The position numbers and the translations under genes were made by a program. From an uncultured Anaerolineaceae bacterium (lineage in GTDB: Bacteria > Chloroflexota > Anaerolineae > Anaerolineales > Anaerolineaceae): a stretch of DNA of 11,090 nt. Below are positions 1 through 6,436 of this stretch, piece after piece. The notes beneath the pieces were generated by a model. That model saw only the letters and a list, made by a program, of their open reading frames with translations. It was not told the DNA's origin and did no database searches. Location: positions 1 to 11,090 of the forward strand of contig CALAEB010000634.1 of assembly GCA_937890875.1 (NCBI GenBank), written 5' to 3'. Position 1 is the first letter of the stretch. Each line of letters begins with the position of its first letter.

Positions 1-1069
1 CACCGATCACACGGGCATTAATTTCCCGAAGCCATCCGTCCGCCGCCGCCGGGATATCCCGGATCAGCGGCGCAGAGGGGAATTTTTCCGGATCATCCAG
101 ATAAGCGGTATCCCCGTCCTGCAGTCCGACCAGCAGTTTCAGGCTTTCAAACGCCCGCCCGCTTTTCAGCGCATCCAACACCATTTCACGGGCAATTTCG
201 ATCCGATCGGCTTTTTGACCCATCATCAGCAGGATGGCGGAAGATTCGATGCAATGCTCTTCCAGATCGGGCGCAGTCGGAGCACCGCGCAACATGCCGA
301 CAGCCTCCTTAACTTCCAGAATATTGCCGACCGCATACCCCAACGGCTGGTTCATATCGGACAGTTCTGCTTTCACTGTCCGGCCGCATTGCTTCCCGAT
401 CGAAACCATCAGTTCCGCCAATTCTTTCGCCTGTGTCAGATTCTCCATAAATGCGCCGCTACCGACTTTGACGTCGAGCAGGATGGAATGCGTACCGGCA
501 GCGATCTTCTTGCTCATGATCGAAGAAGCGATCAAAGGCATGGAAGGCACGGTTCCGGTGACATCCCGCAATGCGTAGAGTTTCCCGTCCGCCGGCGCGA
601 GGTCAGCGGATTGCCCAGAAAGGACGGTGCCATAGGTTTTTAATTGCGTGAGAAACGCTTCCTTGGTCAGGTTCAGCCGGATGCCGGGAATCGACTCGAG
701 TTTGTCGATCGTCCCGCCGCTGAACCCCAACCCGCGACCGGACATTTTCGCCACGGCAAGCCCGCAGGCGGAAATAATCGGCTGCACAATCAAGGTGGTT
801 TTATCACCGACACCACCGGTGGAATGCTTATCCACCGCATTCTCCACGACACCATCCAGTGATAACACTTCACCTGAATACGCCATCGCCATGGTCAGAA
901 ATCCCGTTTCCACCGCGTTCATCCCCCGGCACATGACGGCCATCGCCCAGGCCGCAGCCTGATAATCCGGTATATCACCGGCCGTGTACCCTTGAATGAA
1001 AAATTCAATTTCTTCGCGACTGAATTCCTTCCCGTCGCGTTTTTTGATAATAATATCCACGATGTTCAT
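1..1069 (-). CDS. deoA: Pyrimidine-nucleoside (thymidine) phosphorylase, 3' end outside window
   Basis: Catalyses phosphorolysis of thymidine, and in the Pdp type also uridine and deoxyuridine, to base plus (deoxy)ribose-1-phosphate in cytosolic pyrimidine salvage. I translated it from the reverse complement: 356 codons are open with no stop, and the family is usually 430-440 residues, so roughly the last 80 are missing off the left edge. Visible signatures are DKHSTGGVGDK (residues 80-90, phosphate-binding loop), the family pattern SGRGLGFSGGTIDKLE (110-125) and SSIMSKKIAAG with the substrate-contacting Ser and Lys. The ATG at 1067-1069 is preceded by GGAGAG at good spacing. No deoxyribose-phosphate aldolase or nucleoside transporter is visible nearby; partners could lie beyond the window. 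DeoA and Pdp cannot be separated from this fragment. Confidence 0.93.
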   Translation of the reverse strand, partial: MNIVDIIIKKRDGKEFSREEIEFFIQGYTAGDIPDYQAAAWAMAVMCRGMNAVETGFLTMAMAYSGEVLSLDGVVENAVDKHSTGGVGDKTTLIVQPIISACGLAVAKMSGRGLGFSGGTIDKLESIPGIRLNLTKEAFLTQLKTYGTVLSGQSADLAPADGKLYALRDVTGTVPSMPLIASSIMSKKIAAGTHSILLDVKVGSGAFMENLTQAKELAELMVSIGKQCGRTVKAELSDMNQPLGYAVGNILEVKEAVGMLRGAPTAPDLEEHCIESSAILLMMGQKADRIEIAREMVLDALKSGRAFESLKLLVGLQDGDTAYLDDPEKFPSAPLIRDIPAAADGWLREINARVIG

Positions 1070-1106
1070 TTGCTCTCTCCAACCGCCGATTCAGAATTTG
1101 AACCAA

Positions 1107-1160
1107 CGGAATCGTTTTTTGTCATTGTGCTGTCCGGCGGCTCACCGGACAACATTTCCG
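1107..1160 (-). promoter_or_regulatory. Hairpin in the leader of the phosphorylase gene
   Basis: The 7-bp arms TGTCCGG (1131-1137) and CCGGACA (1145-1151) enclose a 7-base loop. An outer CGGAA/TTCCG pair (1107-1111 and 1156-1160) could close a larger stem. It lies about 40 bases upstream of the start codon on the minus strand. No T-run follows it in that direction, so it does not look like a terminator. A role as leader structure is inference. Confidence 0.3.
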
Positions 1161-1227
1161 AAACAACATCTCTTTTGTTCATCGCCAGCGATTCAAAACA
1201 GGCGGCTCTTTTCCGAATAGAAACAGA

Positions 1228-1284
1228 CAGGTTGTGGTTCTTTTATTTTTTCGCGGATCGAAAAAATAAAAGAACCACAACCTG
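1228..1284. repeat. Perfect 26-bp inverted repeat (T-left/A-right hairpin, H1)
   Basis: The arms 1228-1253 and 1259-1284 are perfect reverse complements around a 5-base loop (CGGAT). It lies between the end of the lipoprotein gene and the leader of the phosphorylase gene. The left arm is T-rich and the right arm A-rich on either strand, with no trailing T-run, so it is not a standard intrinsic terminator. The stem core GGTTCTTTT resembles those at 2852, 4869 and 10303. Confidence 0.85.
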
Positions 1285-1337
1285 CTTTCTTCAAAATTCA
1301 AATCGCCGGTTCATTGTTCGAAATCCTGAACTTCGGT

Positions 1338-2012
1338 TTATTGCCGCATGACCGGAAACCAGATAGACGCATTAAAACCATATTCATCCGCGGAAACCGC
1401 CTGTCCGGAAATTTCCGGCACACCGTTCCGGCAGACCCATTCATAAGCGGTCTCCCTGCCGGTGACCGCCGCAGGAAGAACAATATTTTCCATTTCGGGT
1501 TTTGCGCATTCCTGTTTCATAACATCCGAAGGTTCGGAGCTAAAGTCAACCGGATTGGGACAATTGGGATAGGAACTGGAATCGCACCCCCAGACCTGTC
1601 CGTTCATGCAGCGCCAGATAACGCTGAAAGAACCGGCTTCAGCGTTATCAATCCCCATCGCCTGCAGCACGGAACTGGTTACATCGGGATGCGTCTGCGC
1701 TCCGGTATATTCCGAGCCGGGAGTGCTGATGGTGCCAACAGCCTGACAGTAATCCCACGGATTGTCATAGGTAACTCCGGCCGGGATAGGCGTGGTCCCG
1801 CTCCTGATTTCAATCTCTTCGCTGGTGGTTTCGCCGGATACGACCGGTGCGGTGCCGGTTGCCTGTGCGGCTGCCATCTGGTCCGCAAGGATTTCCTCCC
1901 GGGTTTGCGTACTTTCGATTTTGCCTGCATTTTTGTCCGGCAAATTTTTAAGGCAGGCGGAAAGCAGAACCGGGATCACAATCAGCCATAACAGCATGCG
2001 CGTTCGTTTCAT
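1338..2012 (-). CDS. Putative secreted lipoprotein of unknown function
   Basis: This 224-residue protein has a type II signal peptide: basic MKRTR, a hydrophobic stretch of about 12 residues, and the lipobox LSAC with the lipidated Cys at 20. The mature part starts with a polar, probably flexible linker (about residues 21-75). A compact domain follows, containing six further Cys, an even number that would suit disulfides in an exported protein. Distinctive segments are YDNPWDYCQAVGTI and a Trp/Cys-rich region (VIWRCMNGQVWGCD). I do not recognise a named family with confidence; it resembles hypothetical lipoproteins of anaerobes. No clear Shine-Dalgarno precedes the ATG at 2010-2012 (only GAAAGACGACC). 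It is transcribed alone, with hairpin H1 downstream. Function is unknown; do not infer an enzyme activity. Confidence 0.8.
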   Translation of the reverse strand: MKRTRMLLWLIVIPVLLSACLKNLPDKNAGKIESTQTREEILADQMAAAQATGTAPVVSGETTSEEIEIRSGTTPIPAGVTYDNPWDYCQAVGTISTPGSEYTGAQTHPDVTSSVLQAMGIDNAEAGSFSVIWRCMNGQVWGCDSSSYPNCPNPVDFSSEPSDVMKQECAKPEMENIVLPAAVTGRETAYEWVCRNGVPEISGQAVSADEYGFNASIWFPVMRQ

Positions 2013-2085
2013 TGGGGTCGTCTTTCTATAATCGTTTCTATACTTTATTTTAACAATGATTATTGTTTATTGAAAGGATCAGTCT
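2013..2085 (-). promoter_or_regulatory. AT-rich promoter region of the lipoprotein gene with an inverted repeat
   Basis: The region is very AT-rich compared with its surroundings. The inverted repeat AACAAT-GATT-ATTGTT occupies 2052-2067. On the minus strand TTGTTA lies 17 bases from GATTAT, and TTCAAT lies 16 bases from TAAAAT. Both pairs are weak sigma70-like matches. The repeat could be an operator, but the regulator is unknown. Confidence 0.3.
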
Positions 2086-2138
2086 GCCGTGTCAGCAATG
2101 CGAAATATGCGAACCATCGCTGCCCGGTCTGTTCTTTC

Positions 2139-2564
2139 TCAATCCCAGTCATCCGGCGTCAAATGACGGAGCCGTTTCAATTCTCCGCGCTTCTTTTTGC
2201 TGCCGATCCTGGCGGCCCGCACCGCCGTTCCCGGCCTGGTCGGTTTGCGAAGTTTCGGTTTGACCAGGGCTTTCTGAATCCAGGCTGTCAGCCGTTGAAC
2301 AGCGTCCAAACGGTTTTGCTCCTGTGTCCGGTGGCGTTTCGCCTCAATAATCAGGATCCCATCTTCGGTTACCCGGACGCCGGCCAGCTTTATCAGGCGT
2401 TCCTTGACATCCTGTGGGAGCGCAGCCGAAGCGCGAATGTCAAAACGTAATTGGACGGAAGTGGAAACTTTGTTTACATTTTGTCCGCCCGGTCCAGAGG
2501 CGCGGATCGGATCAAAATGAAGTTCGTTTTCATCAATATGGACGGAAGAACTGATGTGTATCAT
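2139..2564 (-). CDS. arfB: Alternative ribosome-rescue factor / peptidyl-tRNA hydrolase ArfB (YaeJ)
   Basis: Releases peptides from ribosomes stalled on truncated mRNA by hydrolysing peptidyl-tRNA in the P site. The 141-residue length matches the family (E. coli ArfB is about 140). The catalytic GGQ is at residues 26-28 in the context RASGPGGQNVNKVSTSVQLR, which is the class I release-factor domain 3. No codon-recognition domain is present. The basic C-terminal tail (KPKLRKPTRP, RIGSKKKRGELKRLR) is the part that enters the empty mRNA channel in ArfB. The ATG at 2562-2564 lies 3 bases after the stop of the upstream PC4-like gene and has only a weak ribosome binding site, so translation is probably coupled. 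It could also be labelled ICT1-like; a full release factor is ruled out by length. Confidence 0.93.
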   Translation of the reverse strand: MIHISSSVHIDENELHFDPIRASGPGGQNVNKVSTSVQLRFDIRASAALPQDVKERLIKLAGVRVTEDGILIIEAKRHRTQEQNRLDAVQRLTAWIQKALVKPKLRKPTRPGTAVRAARIGSKKKRGELKRLRHLTPDDWD

Positions 2565-2567
2565 CCA

Positions 2568-2789
2568 TCAGGCCAGAAATTCATTCAACAAATCGCGCAA
2601 AGCGGTGAGCTCTGCCTTTGAAAGCGTCACACCCTTGCCCATCTTTTCGCCGTCCGGCGCCCAATCGCGCAGATCATATTTGGCGTCCCGATCATTCCAG
2701 CGAATCAGGTTCAATTCCTTCTTCCAGCCGGTCGCAGACTCTGAAAGCACGCCGATTTTCTGGACAATTTCAAATTTTATGTCAGACAT
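2568..2789 (-). CDS. ydbC: PC4/YdbC-like ssDNA-binding protein
   Basis: This 73-residue cytosolic protein has the sequence pattern of the bacterial YdbC family, which has the fold of the eukaryotic coactivator PC4 and binds single-stranded DNA as a dimer. Visible features are an N-terminal strand (IKFEIVQKIGVLSE), KELNLIRWN followed by KYDLRDWAPD, and GEKMGKGVTLSKAELTALRDLL, the curved sheet plus C-terminal helix expected of the fold. A good Shine-Dalgarno, GAGGAAA, precedes the ATG at 2787-2789. It is the first gene of a two-gene unit with arfB. The in vivo role of YdbC proteins is not established, so only fold and nucleic-acid binding should be assumed. Confidence 0.82.
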   Translation of the reverse strand: MSDIKFEIVQKIGVLSESATGWKKELNLIRWNDRDAKYDLRDWAPDGEKMGKGVTLSKAELTALRDLLNEFLA

Positions 2790-2825
2790 GAAGGTTTCCT
2801 CTATTTCAAAATTGGTTCAAATGCC

Positions 2826-2939
2826 AAAAGTCAAATTGTCGAAGCGGAAACTGTTGTTCTGTTTTTTGTTGGGCAGAGCCCAACAAAAAACAGAACAACA
2901 AATAACTCCTTTTGGGAAATTTTACCCCTTTGATACCCG
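2826..2939 (+). repeat. 114-base hairpin repeat element, copy 1 (contains H2)
   Basis: The central hairpin has 23-bp perfect arms (2852-2874 and 2878-2900) around loop AGA. It is flanked by AAAAGTCAAATTGT on the left and AAATAACTCC on the right. The reverse complement of 4693-4806 matches it over the full 114 bases without gaps, at about 94 identical positions by hand count. All four stem substitutions between the copies are compensated on the other arm. It lies upstream of the PC4-arfB unit and downstream of the acetyltransferase gene. Confidence 0.85.
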
Positions 2940-2986
2940 TATAAAATTGATATCAGCGATTCAAAATGCCGAATTTGTACAAGCAA

Positions 2987-3039
2987 AAACTGTGCTTTGA
3001 TATGGCGCGGCAGGCCGTTCCATATCAAAACACCAGTTT
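2987..3039 (-). terminator. Probable intrinsic terminator of the acetyltransferase gene
   Basis: A long imperfect stem starts with TTTGATATGG paired to CCATATCAAA and continues outward through GTG/CAC and AAACT/AGTTT, with one mismatch and one bulge. The 14-base loop is GC-rich. Read on the minus strand it begins about 45 bases after the acetyltransferase stop and ends in GTTTTTGCTT, a short T-run in the right place. Confidence 0.55.
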
Positions 3040-3083
3040 CCGCCGAAGCCGGTCTGATGATTCCGCACTGACGCCGGGGAATG

Positions 3084-3362
3084 TTATTTCAAAACATCCT
3101 CGAATTCCGGATTGCCAACCATCACTTTTACCGCGTAAGAACAAACCGGAATGATCTTTTTTTGCTCTTTCCGGGCATATTCAACCACCCTGTCAAGCAG
3201 TTTTCGGGCAATACCCTGTCCCCGCAGTGTTTCCGAAACATAAGTATGATCAATAATCAGCGTGTCGCTGCCGGCGCGTCTGAATGTGATTTCCGCTATC
3301 GGAGTCTCTTCATTTTCTCCGATGTAATATTTGTTTTCTCCCTCAACGATCGACGGTAACAT
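3084..3362 (-). CDS. Small GNAT-fold N-acetyltransferase, YjdJ type
   Basis: A 92-residue single-domain GCN5-like acetyltransferase of the short YjdJ class (about 90-100 residues), which keeps the acetyl-CoA core but little else. Motif A is LRGQGIARKLL (residues 46-56), matching the Q/R-x-x-G-x-G/A pyrophosphate loop. It is followed by IIPVCSYAVKVMVGNPEFEDVL (71-91 and on), the C-S-Y and P-E-F signature of this class. I chose the inner ATG at 3360-3362 because GGAAAGGAT sits 7 bases before it; an in-frame ATG at 3389 lacks a ribosome binding site. The acyl acceptor is unknown. On the minus strand TACAAT (complement of 3424-3429) is a plausible -10. It lies between the two inverted 114-base repeats, together with the LysR gene. 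Confidence 0.8.
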   Translation of the reverse strand: MLPSIVEGENKYYIGENEETPIAEITFRRAGSDTLIIDHTYVSETLRGQGIARKLLDRVVEYARKEQKKIIPVCSYAVKVMVGNPEFEDVLK

Positions 3363-3749
3363 TTTTTTATCCTTTCCGGATCCTTTCATTCCAAGGCGAA
3401 AGCGATCCTGCCTTCCTTTCCCTATTGTATAACAGCAATCGGTTTTTTGGCGATTCCCCGGCAGCGTTCAGCAAGCCAATTTATCCGACGCAGATCGTCA
3501 AACTTCGAACTTACTGCCAACATTTCGGATCGCGGATTATATCAACAATCCATTTTTCTGTATAAATTGTATGTTATTATTTCAAAATTGAAGAAGCAGG
3601 CTCATGAACTTCAGCCCTGTTTCGTTGAAATCGACTCTTTTTGTTGCGCTTTCCGCACAAAGTCTGCATCTGCGGCAAAAAGGGTTCCAGTTCCGTATAA
3701 AAATCAAAGATATACCGAAGGCGCTGCGCTTCGGCCGGATTATATTAAA
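3363..3749. other. Divergent intergenic region between the acetyltransferase and LysR genes
   Basis: This stretch separates two divergent genes. The plus strand stays open from ATG 3447 into the LysR frame, but the encoded 101 residues look like translated non-coding DNA: no domain, basic and low in hydrophobic pattern. A hairpin with arms CCGAAG(G)CG and CGCTTCGG occupies 3715-3734, just before the LysR start. TATAAA occurs at 3561-3566 and 3696-3701, without a convincing -35. I see no other gene. Confidence 0.5.
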
Positions 3750-4688
3750 ATGAACATCCTTCATCTGAAATATGCGTTGGAAGTAGAAAAAACTGAATCG
3801 ATCACGAAGGCGGCAAAAAACCTTTATATCGGCCAGCCGAATTTAAGCAAAGCCATCAAGGAACTGGAAACGGTTATCGGATTCAATATTTTTATTCGTA
3901 ATCCGCGCGGGATGACCCCCACGCGCAGAGGAAAAGAATTCCTGGACCAAGCCCGAAAAATCGTCAACCAGCTCGATGAGATGAAAAAGATTTATCTGCC
4001 GCTGAAACCGGCCGCCCAGCGATTTTCGATCTCGGTTCCACGGGCCAGTTATATATCGGATGCGTTTACCAATTTCGTCAAGACGCTGGATATCCAGAAA
4101 GAAATCGAGCTGAGCTTCTTCGAAACAAATTCGCAGCAGACGATCACGAACACACTTGAAACAGAGTGCAACTTGGGCATCGTCCGCTTCCAGACGACTC
4201 ATGAAACCTATTTCCTGGATTTATTCCGGGAAAAGAACATCGATTATCAGGAAATCTGGCAGTTCGAATATTTGGTTGTCATGTCGCGTTCCCATCCGTT
4301 GGCCAACGCGGAAAAAATTTTATTTTCCGATTTACGGGACTATATCGAAATCGTGCATGGGGATCTCGCGCTGCCCGTAAACGGCTACACAAAAACGAAA
4401 AAAAAGCCGGACATGGTCCAGACAAACAAACGGATCTTTGTTTATGAACGCGGCAGTCAATATGATTTGCTCTGCACTGTTCCGGAGACCTACATGTGGG
4501 TGTCACCGATTCCGGAGGAGATGCTCTCCCGGTTCTCCGTTGTCCAGCGAAAATGTAAGGTTGACAACTGGAAATTCAAAGACGTTCTGATTTTTCCCAA
4601 AGGCTATCAGTTCACTGCCCTGGATCAGGCTTTTATCACGCAGCTTTTCAAATCAAAAGAAGCGGTATCCGCCGTCCAAAATAAATAA
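3750..4688 (+). CDS. LysR-family transcriptional regulator
   Basis: This 312-residue protein has the usual LysR length. The N-terminal winged helix-turn-helix is at residues 1-62 (LHLKYALEVEKTESITKAAK, then NLYIGQPNLSKAIKELE with the recognition helix, then NPRGMTPTRRG for the wing). A linker helix spans about 63-88, and an effector-binding domain runs from about 91 to 300. The start at 3750 is chosen because the conserved helix begins directly there, although no Shine-Dalgarno is visible and the frame is open upstream to 3447. Its effector cannot be read from the sequence. LysR proteins usually act on adjacent genes; here the next gene in the same direction is the iron alcohol dehydrogenase, so that promoter, or the gene's own, is a candidate target. 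This is inference. Confidence 0.92.
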   Translation: MNILHLKYALEVEKTESITKAAKNLYIGQPNLSKAIKELETVIGFNIFIRNPRGMTPTRRGKEFLDQARKIVNQLDEMKKIYLPLKPAAQRFSISVPRASYISDAFTNFVKTLDIQKEIELSFFETNSQQTITNTLETECNLGIVRFQTTHETYFLDLFREKNIDYQEIWQFEYLVVMSRSHPLANAEKILFSDLRDYIEIVHGDLALPVNGYTKTKKKPDMVQTNKRIFVYERGSQYDLLCTVPETYMWVSPIPEEMLSRFSVVQRKCKVDNWKFKDVLIFPKGYQFTALDQAFITQLFKSKEAVSAVQNK

Positions 4689-4692
4689 AGTT

Positions 4693-4806
4693 CAGGTATT
4701 AAAAGGGCAAAATTTCCTCAAAGGAGTTATTTGCTGTTTTATTTTTTATTGGGCGAAACCCAATAAAAAATAAAACAGCAGCTTCCGCTTCAACAATTTG
4801 ACTTTT
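4693..4806 (-). repeat. 114-base hairpin repeat element, copy 2 (contains H3), inverted
   Basis: The hairpin arms 4732-4753 and 4759-4780 (22 bp, perfect) enclose loop CGAAA. The reverse complement aligns without gaps to 2826-2939, including the conserved flanks AAATAACTCC and AAAAGTCAAATTG. It starts 4 bases after the LysR stop codon. Because a T-rich arm precedes an A-rich arm and no T-run follows, it is not a classical terminator, although it could still end transcription or protect the 3' end. Confidence 0.85.
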
Positions 4807-4868
4807 AACACTTTAATCAAATAAGCCCGGCAGTCTGCATTTAAATATCGTACTCATCTGAAGAAACC

Positions 4869-4907
4869 GCAGTTCTTTTTTTGTGCAAAGCGCAAAAAAA
4901 GAACTGC
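4869..4907. repeat. 18-bp inverted repeat (T-left/A-right hairpin, H4)
   Basis: The arms 4869-4886 and 4890-4907 pair fully, with one G-T wobble, around loop AAA. The stem core GTTCTTTTTTT is shared with H1, H2 and H5. It lies between repeat copy 2 and the alcohol dehydrogenase promoter. Its right flank is only loosely similar to the 114-base element, so I treat it as a relative rather than a third copy. Confidence 0.7.
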
Positions 4908-4949
4908 AAATCTGCCATTTGAAAAATTTCCAAGGGATATCTGTTGGTA

Positions 4950-4961
4950 CATACCGGTATG
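4950..4961. promoter_or_regulatory. CATACCGGTATG palindrome upstream of the alcohol dehydrogenase promoter
   Basis: This 12-base perfect palindrome ends 12 bases before the -35 box. The core ATACCGGTAT recurs at 6843-6852 upstream of the SDR, at exactly the same distance from that promoter. It is a candidate activator or second-regulator site; the neighbouring LysR protein is one possible ligand, unproven. Confidence 0.55.
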
Positions 4962-4973
4962 CAAATTGCGAAT

Positions 4974-5002
4974 TTGTGAAATCCGCAACATATCGTTATA
5001 AT
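4974..5002 (+). promoter_or_regulatory. Sigma70-type promoter of the alcohol dehydrogenase
   Basis: TTGTGA (4974-4979), 17-base spacer and TATAAT (4997-5002): a perfect -10 box with optimal spacing. Transcription would start near 5009 and leave a leader of about 45 bases. No other good promoter is seen in 4689-5049. Confidence 0.75.
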
Positions 5003-5010
5003 TTTCACAA
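4993..5010. promoter_or_regulatory. Candidate Rex operator at the alcohol dehydrogenase promoter
   Basis: TCGTTAT-AATT-TTCACAA fits the Rex consensus TTGTKAA-N4-TTCACAA, with a perfect right half and two mismatches on the left. It covers the -10 box and the start point, where an NADH-sensing repressor would block initiation. An additional half-site, TTGTGAA, overlaps the -35 box at 4974-4980. Confidence 0.6.
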
Positions 5011-5055
5011 ATTAAGTCGCAGGACGATTGTGTCCGAGAAAAACAGGAGATGAAA

Positions 5056-6231
5056 ATGGCAAGATTTACACTACCTCGTGATATTTATTATGGTCAGGGG
5101 TCATTAGAAACGCTGAAAACGATTAAGGGGAAAAAGGCAATCATCGTTGTCGGCGGCGGTTCCATGAAAAAGTTCGGTTTTCTGGATCAGGCGGTGGATT
5201 ATCTGAAAGAAGCCGGTTTTGAAGTTGAACTTTTTGAAAATGTTGAACCGGATCCTTCTGTCGAAACTGTCATGAAGGGCGCCGCGGCAATGCAGAAATT
5301 TCAACCGGACTGGATTATCTCCATGGGCGGAGGATCCCCCATTGACGCCGCCAAGGCGATGTGGGCATTCTATGAATATCCCGAAACAACTTTCGAGGAT
5401 CTGATCATTCCATTTAATTTCCCTGAACTGCGCCAAAAAGCAAAATTCCTGGCGATTCCTTCAACCTCCGGAACCGCGACGGAAGTTACCGCATTCTCGG
5501 TAATTACCGACTATGCGAAAGGAATCAAATATCCGCTGGCCGACTTCAATATCACGCCGGACATTGCAATCGTGGATCCCGCGTTGGCGGAAACCATGCC
5601 GGCCACATTGACAGCGCATACCGGTATGGACGCTTTGACCCACGCGATTGAAGCTTACGTTTCCACACTGAATTCACCATTCACAGATCCGCTGGCACTG
5701 AAAGCCATTCATATGGTTTTTGATTATCTGCCGGATTCATATAACGGTGACAAGAAAGCCCGCGAACAAATGCATTACGGCCAATGTCTGGCCGGGATGG
5801 CATTTTCCAACGCGCTGCTGGGAATCGTTCATTCAATGGCTCATAAGACCGGCGCGGCATTCTCAACCGGCCATATTCCTCACGGCTGCGCAAACGCGAT
5901 TTACCTTCCTTACGTGATCAAATTCAACGCAAGCGCCGCGGAGGCCCGTTATGCGGACATCGCCCGGTCCGTTGGACTCGAAGGAAAGACGGACGCTGAA
6001 CTGACTGAAAAACTCTGTGAGAAAATTGACGCTTACAACGTGAAACTTAACATCCCAAAGACCTTGAAAGAATTCGGCATTGTTGAAGATGAATTCAAAC
6101 AGAAGGTCGCCCATATCGCTGAATTGGCAGTCGGCGACGCCTGTACAGGTTCGAATCCGCGCCCGATTACACCTGCGGAAATGGAAAAACTTCTCACCTG
6201 TACTTATTACGGGACAGACGTAAACTTCTAA
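5056..6231 (+). CDS. Iron-containing (group III) alcohol dehydrogenase
   Basis: An NAD(P)H-linked, Fe(II)-dependent dehydrogenase that interconverts aldehydes or ketones and alcohols in the cytosol; in fermenters it usually reoxidises NAD(P)H. The 391 residues match the family. The Rossmann part carries GGGS (33-36) and GGGSPIDAAKAM (91-102); STSGTATE is at 136-143. The metal ligands are all present: Asp192 and His196 in HTGMDALTHAIEAY, His259 in GIVHSMAH, and His273 in GHIPHG, with the 14-residue spacing of the last two seen in FucO. AGGAG (5045-5049) is 6 bases before the ATG at 5056 but abuts the in-frame ATG at 5050, so the inner start is preferred. It is monocistronic, with its own promoter, Rex-like operator and terminator. 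Whether the substrate is ethanol, butanol, lactaldehyde or a diol cannot be told. Confidence 0.94.
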   Translation: MARFTLPRDIYYGQGSLETLKTIKGKKAIIVVGGGSMKKFGFLDQAVDYLKEAGFEVELFENVEPDPSVETVMKGAAAMQKFQPDWIISMGGGSPIDAAKAMWAFYEYPETTFEDLIIPFNFPELRQKAKFLAIPSTSGTATEVTAFSVITDYAKGIKYPLADFNITPDIAIVDPALAETMPATLTAHTGMDALTHAIEAYVSTLNSPFTDPLALKAIHMVFDYLPDSYNGDKKAREQMHYGQCLAGMAFSNALLGIVHSMAHKTGAAFSTGHIPHGCANAIYLPYVIKFNASAAEARYADIARSVGLEGKTDAELTEKLCEKIDAYNVKLNIPKTLKEFGIVEDEFKQKVAHIAELAVGDACTGSNPRPITPAEMEKLLTCTYYGTDVNF

Positions 6232-6270
6232 AAAATATTCCTCTCCATTATTAGCAGCATTGCTGGTAAA

Positions 6271-6328
6271 GAAGCTCTCTCTTCGAAAACGGTCACCCCA
6301 ATCATCAAAGCGGGGTGATCGTTTTATT
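6271..6328 (+). terminator. Terminator of the alcohol dehydrogenase gene (shared module)
   Basis: The stem AAAACGGTCACCCC (6286-6299) pairs with GGGGTGATCGTTTT (6312-6325), 14 bp with one wobble, followed by TTTTATT. It begins 40 bases after the stop codon. The 24 bases at 6271-6294 recur at 7732-7755 downstream of the SDR with three differences. Confidence 0.85.
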
Positions 6329-6379
6329 CACAGCACCCGGATCAGACATCAAACACCGAAAGGTTTCAAAAGATTTGTC

Positions 6380-6426
6380 CGTCTGCCCTGAGCCATCGTC
6401 CGAGATGCTGAGAGCAGACGTTTTTT
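6380..6426 (+). terminator. Second hairpin with T-run between convergent genes
   Basis: CGTCTGC (6380-6386) pairs with GCAGACG (6414-6420). The stem continues inward with two mismatches, and TTTTTT follows directly on the plus strand. It ends just before the stop of the minus-strand membrane protein gene. It may be a backup terminator for the alcohol dehydrogenase transcript or help insulate the convergent pair. Confidence 0.5.
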
Positions 6427-6436
6427 ACCAGCCGGA

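Noticed and set aside
215..962. Plus-strand open frames of 72-142 codons
   Set aside because: They are antisense to the phosphorylase gene, whose conserved motifs are on the minus strand in the region, and they show no family pattern.
1314..1991. 225-codon plus-strand open frame
   Set aside because: Antisense to the lipoprotein gene. The minus frame has a textbook signal peptide and lipobox; this one has no ribosome binding site and an Arg/Pro/Gly-rich shadow composition.
2966..3359. Small plus-strand open frames near the acetyltransferase
   Set aside because: One covers the terminator hairpin and another is antisense to the acetyltransferase motif A region; neither has a ribosome binding site or family.
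2826..4806. Composite transposon or insertion sequence bounded by the inverted 114-base repeats
   Set aside because: No transposase or recombinase gene lies between them, no target-site duplication was recognised, and both enclosed genes look like ordinary chromosomal genes.
5618..5629. Third CATACCGGTATG copy, inside the alcohol dehydrogenase gene
   Set aside because: These bases encode the conserved His-Thr-Gly-Met before the metal Asp, so protein constraint explains them. They do lower the significance of the palindrome count, although not of the matched spacing at the two promoters.
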